The notes: generated by a model from the letters alone, not told the origin. A stretch of 31,842 bases of DNA from UBA1447 sp964612185 (GCA_964612185.1 CAZTCR010000034.1:1-31842); one strand, 5' to 3'. Numbered from the stretch's first letter, positions 1 to 7,745 are shown. Numbers and translations: made by a program.

Positions 1-2
1 TT

Positions 3-815
3 TTACTTTGCGAGGTCGCCGACCATCAGCATAAACTCGCCGATTTGCGCGCCGAATTCCGGTGCGCCGTCCATAATCAGCCGCCCGGCTTTGGTTGCCT
101 CCAGCATATCGTCGATAGACATGAGAATCCCCAGCGCGCTGTCCAGGTTGTTAAAGCGCAGGGTGAAAAAGGGCAGCGCTCTTTTATATTCGCCCCTGCC
201 GGCTCTGGACTTGCCCGCCTTGACGCGAATATAGGCGGAAAGTTCGGGATAGCCGTTCACTGCCCAGGCATACACCCTGTCCGGGCTCTTGAGTGCCCAA
301 TTGTGCACGCCCTCATGCCCCTGTTTGTTCATGGTGCTGATACCGCTTGAGAGCAGATAGAAAAAGCATTTAACCAGCAGTCTCTTGGTTTCCTCGTCCT
401 CGGGCGGCGTTTTCGCGCCGAGCAGGGCGGACATCTTGAGCAGCACCTGCATAAAGGCCACAAATGTGCCCGTGTTTTTCAGCCCGCGCATTTTCGGCAG
501 TGTGGCAGGACCGATTTTCCCCTTGAAAAAGCCGTTCATTGCCTCAATGCTTTTAAACTGAAGTTCGATGTGCGGTTTTCTGTCCACTTTGTCGTTATGT
601 ACCAGCCATTCGCCGGCGTTGACGACAAAGTGCGTGGCGACCTTGCCTTCCGGACTCTCCGGGTCCAGCGCGCTGATTTGGATTACCGCATGGGTATGCT
701 CAAACTTCTTTGCAAGTTTTGGGATATCCGTGGCGATGACCTTGACCAGCGGCAATGCGGCATTCAGGAAAATTTTATTTGTTAAAACATCTTCTTTTGA
801 AGCCAATACCATCAT
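3..815 (-). CDS. SCP2-like lipid-binding domain protein, last gene of the operon
   Basis: Protein of about 270 aa, complete, with its stop at the very edge of the window. The middle third (about residues 40-130) reads like an SCP2 sterol/lipid-carrier fold: a beta-rich stretch followed by a helix entering a FFKGKIGPATLPKMRG-like segment, comparable to the second SCP2 protein at 4140-4898. The C-terminal half is extra sequence with no recognised motif. No signal peptide or membrane span is visible, so it is probably cytosolic. It is the last gene of a minus-strand operon behind a split transketolase. The start is uncertain: AAAGGA directly abuts the first ATG (815), so the second ATG (812) or the TTG at 806, which has 9-nt spacing, may be used. 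SCP2-fold proteins bind acyl chains, sterols or CoA esters; the ligand here is unknown. The family call is moderate and the function is inference. Confidence 0.55.
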   Translation of the reverse strand: MMVLASKEDVLTNKIFLNAALPLVKVIATDIPKLAKKFEHTHAVIQISALDPESPEGKVATHFVVNAGEWLVHNDKVDRKPHIELQFKSIEAMNGFFKGKIGPATLPKMRGLKNTGTFVAFMQVLLKMSALLGAKTPPEDEETKRLLVKCFFYLLSSGISTMNKQGHEGVHNWALKSPDRVYAWAVNGYPELSAYIRVKAGKSRAGRGEYKRALPFFTLRFNNLDSALGILMSIDDMLEATKAGRLIMDGAPEFGAQIGEFMLMVGDLAK

Positions 816-824
816 TCCTTTCTG

Positions 825-855
825 AATTTCGAAAGAATCGAAGCCTTTCGAAATT
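825..855. repeat. Perfect 11-bp intercistronic inverted repeat
   Basis: Arms AATTTCGAAAG (825-835) and CTTTCGAAATT (845-855) flank a 9-nt loop. The repeat overlaps the transketolase C-subunit stop codon and sits just before the ribosome binding site of the downstream SCP2-like gene. There is no T-run, so it is more likely an mRNA processing or stability hairpin than a terminator. Confidence 0.7.
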
Positions 856-1864
856 ACACCTCATCGGTCCAGTCATCGTCCAGCTCAAAGTCTTTGCCCA
901 TCACCTCGCGGATGGCTTCAATGATTCCGTTGGAATCAATGCCCAGAATGGACATGATGTCCTCATGTAAACCGATGGGCGCGAATTTATCGGGAATGCC
1001 AAGTGACTTGAACGCGCAGCCCTTGCCGGATTCGACAATAACCTCCGCAACCGCGCTGCCGAGGCCCCCGATGACGGTATGATCCTCCACCGTAATGATA
1101 CGGCGGGTGTCCATGAGTGCCTTCGTGATGGCTTCACGGTCAATCGGTTTGATGGTATGCATATTCAGCACGCGGATTTTAAGCCCGTCCGCGTCATCCA
1201 GGAAATTCGCCGCCTGAAGCGCCTGAAAAGCGCAGGATCCGCAGGCAATGACCGTCAGGTCGGTGCCTTCATGCAGGGTGACAGCTTTGCCGACTTGATA
1301 GCCGTACTCCGTGTCGGGGTACAGAACTCTGTCAAAGCCTCTGTTAATCCGGATATAAAACGGGCCGGGGGTCTCATAAGCCGCGCGCACGGCATTGACG
1401 GTTTCCATGCCGTCCGCCGGGCAGATAACAGTCAGGTTGGGGAAGGAACGGGCAACGGCCATGTCGCAAATCGCGTGGTGTGTCGAACCCGCCTGCCCGA
1501 AGGATGTGCCGGAATGCGTCGCGATCACTTTGGCGTTGACATTCTGATAGCAGATGTCCGAATGCAGCTGGTCGGCGCTTCGCAGCGAGGCGAAGGTTGA
1601 AAAGGTTGATAGGAAGGGCACCAGCCCCGCCTTTGCCATGCCCGCGGCTACGCCGAACATGTTTTGCTCCGCGATGCCCACATTGAAAAATCTGTCCGGA
1701 AATTCATCGCCGAACATGCCGATTTTTGTGGATTTGCCAAGGTCGGCGGTCAGCGCGACCACCTCCGGGTGCTCTCTGCCGAGTTCGCAAAGCGCTTTGC
1801 CGTATATTTCCGCTGTTGATAGGGCTGTTGACTCAACAGCCGTGTAGGTTAATCCGCCTGCCAT
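854..1864 (-). CDS. Transketolase, C-terminal subunit (split enzyme)
   Basis: About 336 aa from the ATG at 1864, which has AAGGTGG 5 nt upstream; a TTG 24 nt further up is possible but less well placed. The protein carries the pyrimidine-binding (Pyr) and C-terminal domains of a transketolase. The segment FNVGIAEQNMFGVAAG at about residues 60-75 holds the glutamate (E66) that activates the thiamine diphosphate aminopyrimidine, and the C-terminal domain follows with an IKPIDREAI-type segment. Transketolases move two-carbon ketol units between sugars. In split forms this chain pairs with the N-terminal ThDP-pyrophosphate-binding chain, encoded just upstream. Split transketolases occur as ordinary pentose-phosphate enzymes, but also in dedicated pathways such as apulose-4-phosphate cleavage, sulfofructose cleavage and Rif15 in rifamycin biosynthesis. 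The neighbours (aminotransferase, SCP2 proteins) argue for a dedicated role. Confidence 0.9.
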   Translation of the reverse strand: MAGGLTYTAVESTALSTAEIYGKALCELGREHPEVVALTADLGKSTKIGMFGDEFPDRFFNVGIAEQNMFGVAAGMAKAGLVPFLSTFSTFASLRSADQLHSDICYQNVNAKVIATHSGTSFGQAGSTHHAICDMAVARSFPNLTVICPADGMETVNAVRAAYETPGPFYIRINRGFDRVLYPDTEYGYQVGKAVTLHEGTDLTVIACGSCAFQALQAANFLDDADGLKIRVLNMHTIKPIDREAITKALMDTRRIITVEDHTVIGGLGSAVAEVIVESGKGCAFKSLGIPDKFAPIGLHEDIMSILGIDSNGIIEAIREVMGKDFELDDDWTDEV

Positions 1865-1901
1865 TTTAGCCACCTTTTCTCCGCGCAAAGTTTATTTTAA
1901 C

Positions 1902-1930
1902 GCCCGTTTTCCGCGCGGTAAAAACCGGGC
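1902..1930. repeat. Intercistronic hairpin between the transketolase halves
   Basis: GCCCG-TTTT (1902-1910) pairs with AAAA-C-CGGGC (1921-1930) with one bulged base. It lies between the stop of the N-subunit gene and the start of the C-subunit gene on the minus strand. No T-run follows, so it is probably an RNA stability or processing element. Confidence 0.5.
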
Positions 1931-1951
1931 TGTGTGACGGTAGTTAAAAAA

Positions 1952-2821
1952 CTAAGCGCCTTCTTTTTCCGCCCTTGCCTTGCGTGTTTCGTAGTATTTA
2001 TCGAGGCTCGCTTTTGCGCTGTTGTACTTATCCTCATCAATCGCGCCATAGTGCCATTTATAGTCGTTCTCCATAAAGTCAATGCCGGCGCCTTTGCTGG
2101 TGTTGGCAATAATCATCACCGGCGCTTCCTTGTTTTCAAGTGCAAAATCAATGGCTTGGGCAAGCTCATTAAAGTTATGCCCGTCAATATCCTTGACGAT
2201 GAAGCCGAAAGCTTTCCATTTGTCCGCAAAAGGTTCAAGCCCCATAACATCCTCGGTGCATCCGTCAATCATGCAGCGGTTGCGGTCAACAAACGAGATG
2301 AGGTTGGTCGCCTTAAACTGCGAGGCAGCCATCGCCGCTTCCCAGTTAGAGCCTTCGTCACATTCGCCGTCGCCCAGAATACAGTAGGTGATGTAGCTTT
2401 TGCCAAGGACCCTCGCCGCAAGCGCGGTGCCCAGTGCCATGGGAAGCCCGTGCCCGAGGGAACCCGTCGACGCGTCCACGCCGACCACTTTGTTGGAGTC
2501 CAGATGCATGCCCATTTTTGAATTGGTGTGGTTAAAGGTTTTGAGTTGTTCCGGATCGTTGAACCCTTTGTCCACAAGCACGGGCGCAAGGGCGATACCC
2601 GCATGGCCTTTGCTCATGATAAAACGGTCACGGTCTTCCCAGAGCGGTTCTTCCACACGGATATTCAGGTACTTGTGGTACAGGATGGTGAGCATATCCA
2701 TGATGCTCATACCGCCCCCGATATGACCGCTGCCCGCCCAATAGGTGGTGTCCAGGCAAAGGTGCCTGAGTTCATTGGCCTTTTTCTCAAGGGCTAACCA
2801 TTCTTTTTTTGATAATGGCAT
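1952..2821 (-). CDS. Transketolase, N-terminal subunit (split enzyme)
   Basis: 289 aa, the usual length for a stand-alone transketolase N-terminal chain. The ThDP diphosphate/Mg2+ motif is intact: GDGE at residues 150-153 followed by N181 in FVDRNRCMIDG. Active-site histidines are visible in SGHIGG (H33), SKGHAG (H73) and SLGHGLPMA (H124). It starts at an ATG with GGAGG about 9 nt upstream. With the downstream C-chain it should form one ThDP-dependent active site at the dimer interface in the cytosol. Donor and acceptor sugars cannot be read from sequence. The gene is preceded 43 nt upstream by the GSA-type aminotransferase and clearly belongs to the same transcript. Confidence 0.92.
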   Translation of the reverse strand: MPLSKKEWLALEKKANELRHLCLDTTYWAGSGHIGGGMSIMDMLTILYHKYLNIRVEEPLWEDRDRFIMSKGHAGIALAPVLVDKGFNDPEQLKTFNHTNSKMGMHLDSNKVVGVDASTGSLGHGLPMALGTALAARVLGKSYITYCILGDGECDEGSNWEAAMAASQFKATNLISFVDRNRCMIDGCTEDVMGLEPFADKWKAFGFIVKDIDGHNFNELAQAIDFALENKEAPVMIIANTSKGAGIDFMENDYKWHYGAIDEDKYNSAKASLDKYYETRKARAEKEGA

Positions 2822-2864
2822 GTTGGTTATTCCTCCTTTATTTGGTATGGGTAAACCGGCTGCG

Positions 2865-4127
2865 TTAAAGCTCCGGATGGTTCTTGCGTATTATTTTGAA
2901 CGCTTCTTCCGCAACATCGATGGTTTGCTTAAAATCGTCCGGTGTCATGGCCGCGTTCATAAAGTGGTTGTGGTGGTTGGTGATAAAGATGCCGCGCTTG
3001 ACGCATTCCGCAACCCATTCCTGGTGGAGCATCAGGTTGTTGTCCGCATCCGCGATACGCAAATAAAACAGCGCCGGTTCACCGGAAACAACCAGGTTGA
3101 AGCCGTTGTTCGCGGCCGCTGCGCGCAGGCCGTCGGTGAGCATTAGGGCGTTTTTGCGGAACATGGCGGGCACATTGAGTTTTTTCATCTTATTGATACA
3201 GGCAATCGCCGCGGCGAAAGGCACCGCACTCATCCAGTAGCTGCCCGTATAAGTCACACCGCTGACTGCGCTTTTCAGCCAGTCCTTGCCGCACAGGGCG
3301 GATACATTCCAACCGTTCGCGAGCGCTTTGCAAAAGCAGATAAGGTCTGCTTCAAAGCCGTAAAAATGGTCTGACCCTGCTATGTCCAGGCGCCAGCCGC
3401 AGCGCACATCGTCAACGATAAGTACAATCCCTTTTTCCGTGCACAGTTTGCGGACCTTTTGCCAGTATCCGTCCGCGGGCAGCTCGTTGTCTTTAAAGTT
3501 TCCGTGCATATAAGGTGTCGCGATATAGGCGGCAATTTCGCCCTCGTTTTCCGCCACTACCTTTTCAAACGCGGCAAAATCATTCCAGTTGATGTAGAGG
3601 TTGTTTGCGACATCCTCCTCCAACACGCCCGGATAACCGAGCTTTTGTGTCCAGGGCGCGACGCCGTGGTAGAAGCCGTTGATAAATACGATTTTTTTAC
3701 GGTGCGTCGCCGCTCTGGCGGTCATAATCGCGAGGGTTGTCGTATCGCCGCCGTTCTTGGCGAAAAATGCCCAGTCGGCGGATTTAACCGTGTCCACCAA
3801 AAGCTCGGCAAGCTCGACCATTTTGACGGATGGGGATGTTGTGCAGTCGCCTGTTTTTGACTGCTCAAACGCAGCCGCGTTGACATCTTCATCGCAGTAC
3901 CCTAAGACATTGGGTCCGTACGCGCACATGTAATCGATAAACTTGTTGCCGTCCACATCCCAAAAATAGGTGCCCTGCGCTTTTTCGCCGAACAGCGGGA
4001 AAGAAGTTACCGGAATAAAGCAGCCCTCCGCCGGACCGAGATGACCGTAAACGCCGGATGGAATCACTTTTTCCGCCCGGTCAAACATGGCTCTGCTTTT
4101 GTCATACTTGTTAATTTTGAAACTCAT
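2865..4127 (-). CDS. Class-III PLP aminotransferase, glutamate-1-semialdehyde aminomutase-like
   Basis: 420 aa, a normal family length. The fold-type I PLP signature is present: the pyridine-nitrogen Asp in IVDDVRCGWRL (D239) and the Schiff-base lysine in CFCKALANGWN (K267), plus a KNGGDTTT phosphate-cup segment (124-131) where most relatives have an NSGxEA-like sequence. The enzyme resembles GSA aminomutase-like aminotransferases, but no heme-pathway gene is near, so a role as HemL is unlikely. Its stop-proximal spacing and the overlap of its AGGAGGGG ribosome binding site with the TAG stop of the upstream SCP2 gene indicate translational coupling. A plausible role, by inference only, is to aminate an aldehyde or ketone made or consumed by the adjacent transketolase. 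Cysteine is frequent, which fits an anaerobe's cytosolic enzyme. Confidence 0.85.
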   Translation of the reverse strand: MSFKINKYDKSRAMFDRAEKVIPSGVYGHLGPAEGCFIPVTSFPLFGEKAQGTYFWDVDGNKFIDYMCAYGPNVLGYCDEDVNAAAFEQSKTGDCTTSPSVKMVELAELLVDTVKSADWAFFAKNGGDTTTLAIMTARAATHRKKIVFINGFYHGVAPWTQKLGYPGVLEEDVANNLYINWNDFAAFEKVVAENEGEIAAYIATPYMHGNFKDNELPADGYWQKVRKLCTEKGIVLIVDDVRCGWRLDIAGSDHFYGFEADLICFCKALANGWNVSALCGKDWLKSAVSGVTYTGSYWMSAVPFAAAIACINKMKKLNVPAMFRKNALMLTDGLRAAAANNGFNLVVSGEPALFYLRIADADNNLMLHQEWVAECVKRGIFITNHHNHFMNAAMTPDDFKQTIDVAEEAFKIIRKNHPEL

Positions 4128-4139
4128 TGTACACCCCTC

Positions 4140-4898
4140 CTAAGCCAGATACAGGGCAACTCTGTCAAGCAGCCTGTTCAAGTTGTCAAGCATGGAAATC
4201 ATGCCTTTCATGGATATTTTCCCGGCGCCGATGCTGGCAACGGCATTCACTTTGCCGTCGAACAAATCACGGGCCAGCTTCATCGAGCTGAACCGCATCA
4301 CAGCGCGGGGATTTTCGGGCGCACACTTAATGGTGACCATTCTTCCGTTTTTGGCGCGCAGGGTTGCCGCGGGTCCGCCGGCTATGGACATTTCAATATC
4401 GCCGTCCGCAATCAGCTTCGCGGTAAAAATACCGACATCGTCGTTATTGGCAATCTGGGCGATGGCAACGGTAATCGTATAGAACATGAGCGAGGTGCTG
4501 ATGATGAAAAAGTCCTCATCTTCTAAATCCGCCGGGTCGGGACGCATGTATTTTGTCAGCAAATCCGTCAACGCCTGGAAATCCTTTAAAAGGAACCCGA
4601 TGTGCGTGAATCCCTTTGTGGGTATCGGGGTAACCGTTCCGTCAAGAAGTCCGTTAAATTTTTCGCAGGAACCGAACGGGAGCTTGATGTCGCAGTCCCC
4701 GACGCCCTGCTCCATCCTGCATTTCCCGTTTTTAAAAGTCAGTGTTGCGCTCGGACCGCCCTTGACCTCAAAACCGATGGAAATCGGTTTTTTATTTTTC
4801 AGCAGCGCACCTGCCGCAGGGTCCAGCGCACAAAGATTTTCCAGCGTGCCCAGCACAGCGTACATGTTGATATACGCCAGGGTTTTTTGATCAACCAA
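4140..4898 (-). CDS. Tandem SCP2-like lipid-binding protein, first gene of the operon
   Basis: About 252 aa with two repeated modules. Each has the pattern GGPxATLxxKNGxM/C followed by an IKxxx strand, an FxGxxxG helix segment and a closing helix: roughly residues 45-115 (KGGPSATLTFKNGKCRM) and 170-250 (GGPAATLRAKNGRMVTI, then DLFDGKVNAVASIGAG). This is the layout of the SCP2 sterol-carrier fold. No export signal is seen. The likely start is the TTG at 4898, 8 nt after a perfect AAGGAGG; the earlier TTG at 4916 lies upstream of that site. It is the promoter-proximal gene of a five-gene operon that ends with a second SCP2-like protein. Ligand and role are unknown; acyl, sterol or polyketide-like hydrophobic cargo is an inference. 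Confidence 0.65.
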   Translation of the reverse strand: MVDQKTLAYINMYAVLGTLENLCALDPAAGALLKNKKPISIGFEVKGGPSATLTFKNGKCRMEQGVGDCDIKLPFGSCEKFNGLLDGTVTPIPTKGFTHIGFLLKDFQALTDLLTKYMRPDPADLEDEDFFIISTSLMFYTITVAIAQIANNDDVGIFTAKLIADGDIEMSIAGGPAATLRAKNGRMVTIKCAPENPRAVMRFSSMKLARDLFDGKVNAVASIGAGKISMKGMISMLDNLNRLLDRVALYLA

Positions 4899-4934
4899 AA
4901 CACATTCCTCCTTCAATTTTTTAGGCTATAAAAA

Positions 4935-4971
4935 ATAAAAAAACAAAATCGGCGGCACAAATCCTGCCGCC
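4935..4971 (-). terminator. Terminator-like hairpin in the leader of the SCP2/transketolase operon
   Basis: Stem GGCGGCA (4951-4957) / TGCCGCC (4965-4971) is followed on the minus strand by a GATTTTGTTTTTTTATTTTT tract. It lies only a few bases after the predicted transcription start and before the first ribosome binding site. No gene upstream on that strand would need it, so it may act as an attenuator or as a 5' protective hairpin. Confidence 0.6.
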
Positions 4972-4976
4972 TTCAT

Positions 4977-5005
4977 ATTTTATCAAAGAAGTATCATTAT
5001 GTCAA
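4977..5005 (-). promoter_or_regulatory. Sigma-A-type promoter for the SCP2/aminotransferase/transketolase operon
   Basis: On the minus strand TTGACA (5005-5000), a 17-nt spacer, then TAAAAT (4982-4977). It is back to back with the plus-strand promoter at 5067-5094. Confidence 0.75.
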
Positions 5006-5066
5006 ATAAAAAAGACGCTTTTTTAATGTTAAATTAGCACTTTTTGTTGGTTTTTTGTTATTATTG

Positions 5067-5094
5067 TTGACAAAGAAAGTAAACTGTGTAATAT
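5067..5094 (+). promoter_or_regulatory. Promoter for the YgjP-like hydrolase gene
   Basis: TTGACA (5067-5072), 16-nt spacer, TAATAT (5089-5094), about 55 nt before the chosen ATG. Confidence 0.65.
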
Positions 5095-5148
5095 TATTAA
5101 TATAAATATTTATTGTATAAAGCGACCATCGGACAGGAACACAGATCT

Positions 5149-5826
5149 ATGACAGCCTACAGCATTACCAGGTCAAAAAGAAAAACGGCAGCCATCTATG
5201 TGCATGACGACGGCAGCATCGAGGTTCGGTGCCCCAAAAACTTTCCGGCGGGCGAGATTGAAAAGTTTGTCGCTCAAAACATGGGCAGTTTGGAAAAAAA
5301 AGCGGCACAAAAAAAGGATGCCGCGCGCAGGAAAGAAAGCTTTTGCGTAAAACCGGGTGACAAGCTGCTGTTTTTGGGTAGCGAATATCCGTTGGAAGCA
5401 GTTGCGCAGCGCAAAGCAGGATTCGACGGCGAGCGTTTTTTTGTGCCAACGGAAATACCGGCAGGCGACATCAAAGGGCTGATTGTCAAAATCTATAAAA
5501 ACCTTGCTGAAAAAACGCTGGCCGAAAAATCAGCGGTATACGCTCAAAAGATGCAGCTCGCACCGCTGAAAGTCAGAATCAATGCGGCAAAAACCCGCTG
5601 GGGCTCGTGCAGCGGTAAAAACAGCATCAATTTTTCCTGGCGGCTCATCCTGGCCAACGATCGATGTGTGGATTATGTGGTGGTGCACGAACTCGCCCAT
5701 ATTGCCGAGCACAATCATTCCGACCGTTTTTGGGCGCTTGTAGGCAAACATATTCCGGATTATAAAGAACAGCACAAAAGTCTCCGGGCGCTGCAAACAA
5801 AACTTTCGAGTGAAAATTGGGACTAA
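5149..5826 (+). CDS. YgjP-type (DUF45) zinc metallohydrolase
   Basis: 225 aa from the ATG at 5149; an in-frame TTG at 5113 is less likely because a GGACAGG-like site precedes the ATG. The C-terminal part holds the family signature: RWGSCSGKNSINFSWRL (150-166), then the zinc site HELAH (180-184) with H190 in the following HNHSDRFW. This is the YgjP/SprT-like M48-related fold, about 230 aa in the family, so it is full length. The N-terminal half is a basic beta-rich domain typical of these proteins. Its cellular substrate is not established. It is cytosolic, with no signal peptide. The gene is followed 33 nt later by the YdbC-like gene and probably shares its transcript. Confidence 0.88.
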   Translation: MTAYSITRSKRKTAAIYVHDDGSIEVRCPKNFPAGEIEKFVAQNMGSLEKKAAQKKDAARRKESFCVKPGDKLLFLGSEYPLEAVAQRKAGFDGERFFVPTEIPAGDIKGLIVKIYKNLAEKTLAEKSAVYAQKMQLAPLKVRINAAKTRWGSCSGKNSINFSWRLILANDRCVDYVVVHELAHIAEHNHSDRFWALVGKHIPDYKEQHKSLRALQTKLSSENWD

Positions 5827-5859
5827 TAGGATTGACATAAATTTGAGGAGGGATAACAC

Positions 5860-6087
5860 ATGGCAGACTTTAAGTGGGAAATTACGGAAAGCATCGGTGT
5901 TCTGTCCGAAAACCCGAAGGGTTGGACGAAGGAACTCACCCGCGTTAGTTGGAACGGGCGGGAAGCGAAGTACGACATCCGCGAATGGTCGCCGGACCAC
6001 AAGACCATGAGCAAAGGCGTCACTTTAACGGACGAAGAGGTTGATGCACTCAAGGATCTGTTAAACCAAATTAAAAAAGACGACTGA
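5860..6087 (+). CDS. YdbC-family PC4-like single-stranded nucleic acid-binding protein
   Basis: 75 aa. The motifs FKWEITESIGVLSE, GWTKELTRVSWNG and KYDIREWSPDHKTMSKGVTL match the conserved YdbC family of Bacillota, which has the PC4 (transcriptional coactivator p15) fold and binds single-stranded nucleic acids. The usual length is about 70-75 aa, so it is complete. GAGGAGG lies about 8 nt before the ATG. It is in tandem with the YgjP-like gene and converges on the GPH transporter at 6153. No terminator with a T-run is evident in the 65-nt gap. Confidence 0.9.
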   Translation: MADFKWEITESIGVLSENPKGWTKELTRVSWNGREAKYDIREWSPDHKTMSKGVTLTDEEVDALKDLLNQIKKDD

Positions 6088-6152
6088 CCCGGTAAAAGGT
6101 CAGCCGCGGCGTTTGATGGTTTTCGAGGCAGAGGACGCACCTTTGGCTCTTG

Positions 6153-7550
6153 TTAAATCATTTTTTCAAGGCCGGTTGTGTCGTATTCTTCCCCGCGGTT
6201 TTTCTTTGCCAGCACCTCCTGGAGCAGGTGGAAACGCTTCTTGGTAACCGGGAACATTACAACACCGAAAATGGATATTGCCAGAAACACGGCGGGTATA
6301 ATTGTGGACGAGTTCTCAATTATGCCCGCTGTTGCGTTGCCGCTGTCATACCCTGAAAATTTGAGCACAAAACCGACCAGCCACATCCCGACCGCCGAAC
6401 CGAATTTTTGAAAGAATTGCGGGAGCGCGGTAATCACGCCTTCGCGCCGCTCACCGCTGACAAATTCGTCCACCTCGACGAGGTCATACGCCATGGAGTA
6501 GAAAACCGTCCAGAAGCAGGCGGCACCGACTGCCATGAAAAAAGCCACATAAATCAACATGGGGAGAGTTGTGATGCCGATCATCTTACCGGCTATCAAT
6601 CCGCACAGGGAAATACTGAAGAATATAATCGTCGCGAACCGCCGGTCTTTGATTTCTGCCACCTTTGTGACAACCGGCGTTAACAGCGCGATGGTACCAA
6701 CCAAAACAACGATCACAATCACCATTTTATCCTCGGCATTCATCCCGAGGCATTCTTTGATTAGATACATAAAGTTTGCTTGAATCATGGAGGAAGCTAT
6801 CAAAAAAGCGAACACAAAAAGAACAAACCATTTAAAGGGCTTGATTTTAAGCACCTGCAAAAAGGTCAAAAAGATATCCTTCGGCGTTTTTCTTTTGCCT
6901 TGGGACGCCTCCGCTTTGTTGAGTGTGACATGCCGTAAGGAAAGTACGGCGATAACTGCGAACACAATCGAAATAAGGCTTAAAACACCCGCAGTTGCGA
7001 ACCAGCCCATTCGCGCGGAAACACCCAGGCCAATAAGCGCGGCGGGGAGAATGGCGGGCAGCGCGTTGCCGGTGAAGATACCGGCGGCGTTGATGAGCGC
7101 GCTTGTTCCGCGGATGTCCGTGCGCTCGTCATAATCCGGGGTAATTTCGGCTACAACGGCATAATAGGGGATGGTGTAAACGGTGTAGCAAAGCCAAAAA
7201 AGCATGGTAACGGCCAGGTAAAAAACGAACTTTCCCATTTCACCGAACACACCGATATCGGTAAAAGCGGTAACAAACAAAATCCCCATCGGGAAAGCCG
7301 CGCGCATCATGAACTTGCGTTTATCCGAACCGTCCTTGTCAGACAACGCGCCGATAATCGGGTCCGCCACCGCGTCCCACACAATCGCCACAAAGCCGAT
7401 TGTGCCCGCAAGGATGCTGTTAAGCTTCACCACATCGGTTAAAAAAATCAAGTAATAGGTAAAAAACATGTTGTACATCAACGATTCCGCGATGATGCCG
7501 CTGCAATAACCGATTTTGCTTTTTGTGGAAAGACTTTTTACTTTTGCCAT
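6153..7550 (-). CDS. GPH-family sugar:cation symporter (MFS, MelB-like)
   Basis: 465 aa with about 12 hydrophobic spans and a short cytoplasmic C-tail. GPH family marks include GTIGFVAIVWDAVADPIIGALSDK in the loop after span 2, with the conserved aspartates of cation-coupled sugar transport, and PYYAVVAEITPDYDERTDI after span 4. These permeases import oligosaccharides, glycosides or glucuronides with Na+ or H+; the exact sugar cannot be read. Start is an ATG with GGGGG just upstream. It is transcribed divergently from a second GPH transporter and has its own promoter at 7612-7640. It is probably an inner-membrane uptake step for the glycosidase genes further along. Confidence 0.9.
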   Translation of the reverse strand: MAKVKSLSTKSKIGYCSGIIAESLMYNMFFTYYLIFLTDVVKLNSILAGTIGFVAIVWDAVADPIIGALSDKDGSDKRKFMMRAAFPMGILFVTAFTDIGVFGEMGKFVFYLAVTMLFWLCYTVYTIPYYAVVAEITPDYDERTDIRGTSALINAAGIFTGNALPAILPAALIGLGVSARMGWFATAGVLSLISIVFAVIAVLSLRHVTLNKAEASQGKRKTPKDIFLTFLQVLKIKPFKWFVLFVFAFLIASSMIQANFMYLIKECLGMNAEDKMVIVIVVLVGTIALLTPVVTKVAEIKDRRFATIIFFSISLCGLIAGKMIGITTLPMLIYVAFFMAVGAACFWTVFYSMAYDLVEVDEFVSGERREGVITALPQFFQKFGSAVGMWLVGFVLKFSGYDSGNATAGIIENSSTIIPAVFLAISIFGVVMFPVTKKRFHLLQEVLAKKNRGEEYDTTGLEKMI

Positions 7551-7611
7551 TGCACTGCCCCCTTTTCGTCATAATCGTCTCCGCGATAATCAATTGTTGA
7601 ATACCCCCAAT

Positions 7612-7640
7612 ATTATATGTTTTATTTTTGATCTTTGCAA
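7612..7640 (-). promoter_or_regulatory. Promoter for the minus-strand GPH transporter
   Basis: On the minus strand TTGCAA (7640-7635), 17-nt spacer, TATAAT (7617-7612). Downstream in the leader lies an imperfect dyad (ATTATCG, 6 nt, CGATTAT on the minus strand) that could be an operator. Confidence 0.65.
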
Positions 7641-7696
7641 ATTATTCTTCAAGTTTCTCTCCCGGTTTTTCGCTTTAATTTTTATATCCTTTATGG

Positions 7697-7702
7697 TATA
7701 CT
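7697..7702 (+). promoter_or_regulatory. Extended -10 promoter for the plus-strand GPH transporter operon
   Basis: TGG-TATACT fits an extended -10 element (TGnTATAAT). The -35 region is poor. The predicted start is about 7709, 37 nt before the ATG at 7746. Confidence 0.5.
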
Positions 7703-7745
7703 TGCCGGTAATAAGGCAAATAACAGATGAATTTTGAGGTGCGTC

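Noticed and set aside
45..350. Plus-strand open frame opposite the SCP2-like gene
   Set aside because: It is a shadow of the real minus-strand gene, lacks a ribosome site and has no protein-like motif; the same holds for many other antisense frames in the window.
2865..4127. hemL (glutamate-1-semialdehyde aminomutase) of heme biosynthesis
   Set aside because: The PLP fold matches, but there are no heme genes nearby, the neighbours are transketolase halves and SCP2 proteins, and the KNGGDTTT segment departs from the usual phosphate-cup sequence.
5008..5024. A6-G ACG C-T6 hairpin between the divergent promoters as a terminator
   Set aside because: The stem is almost all A-T, no gene ends nearby and it lies between promoters, so it is probably just AT-rich spacer.
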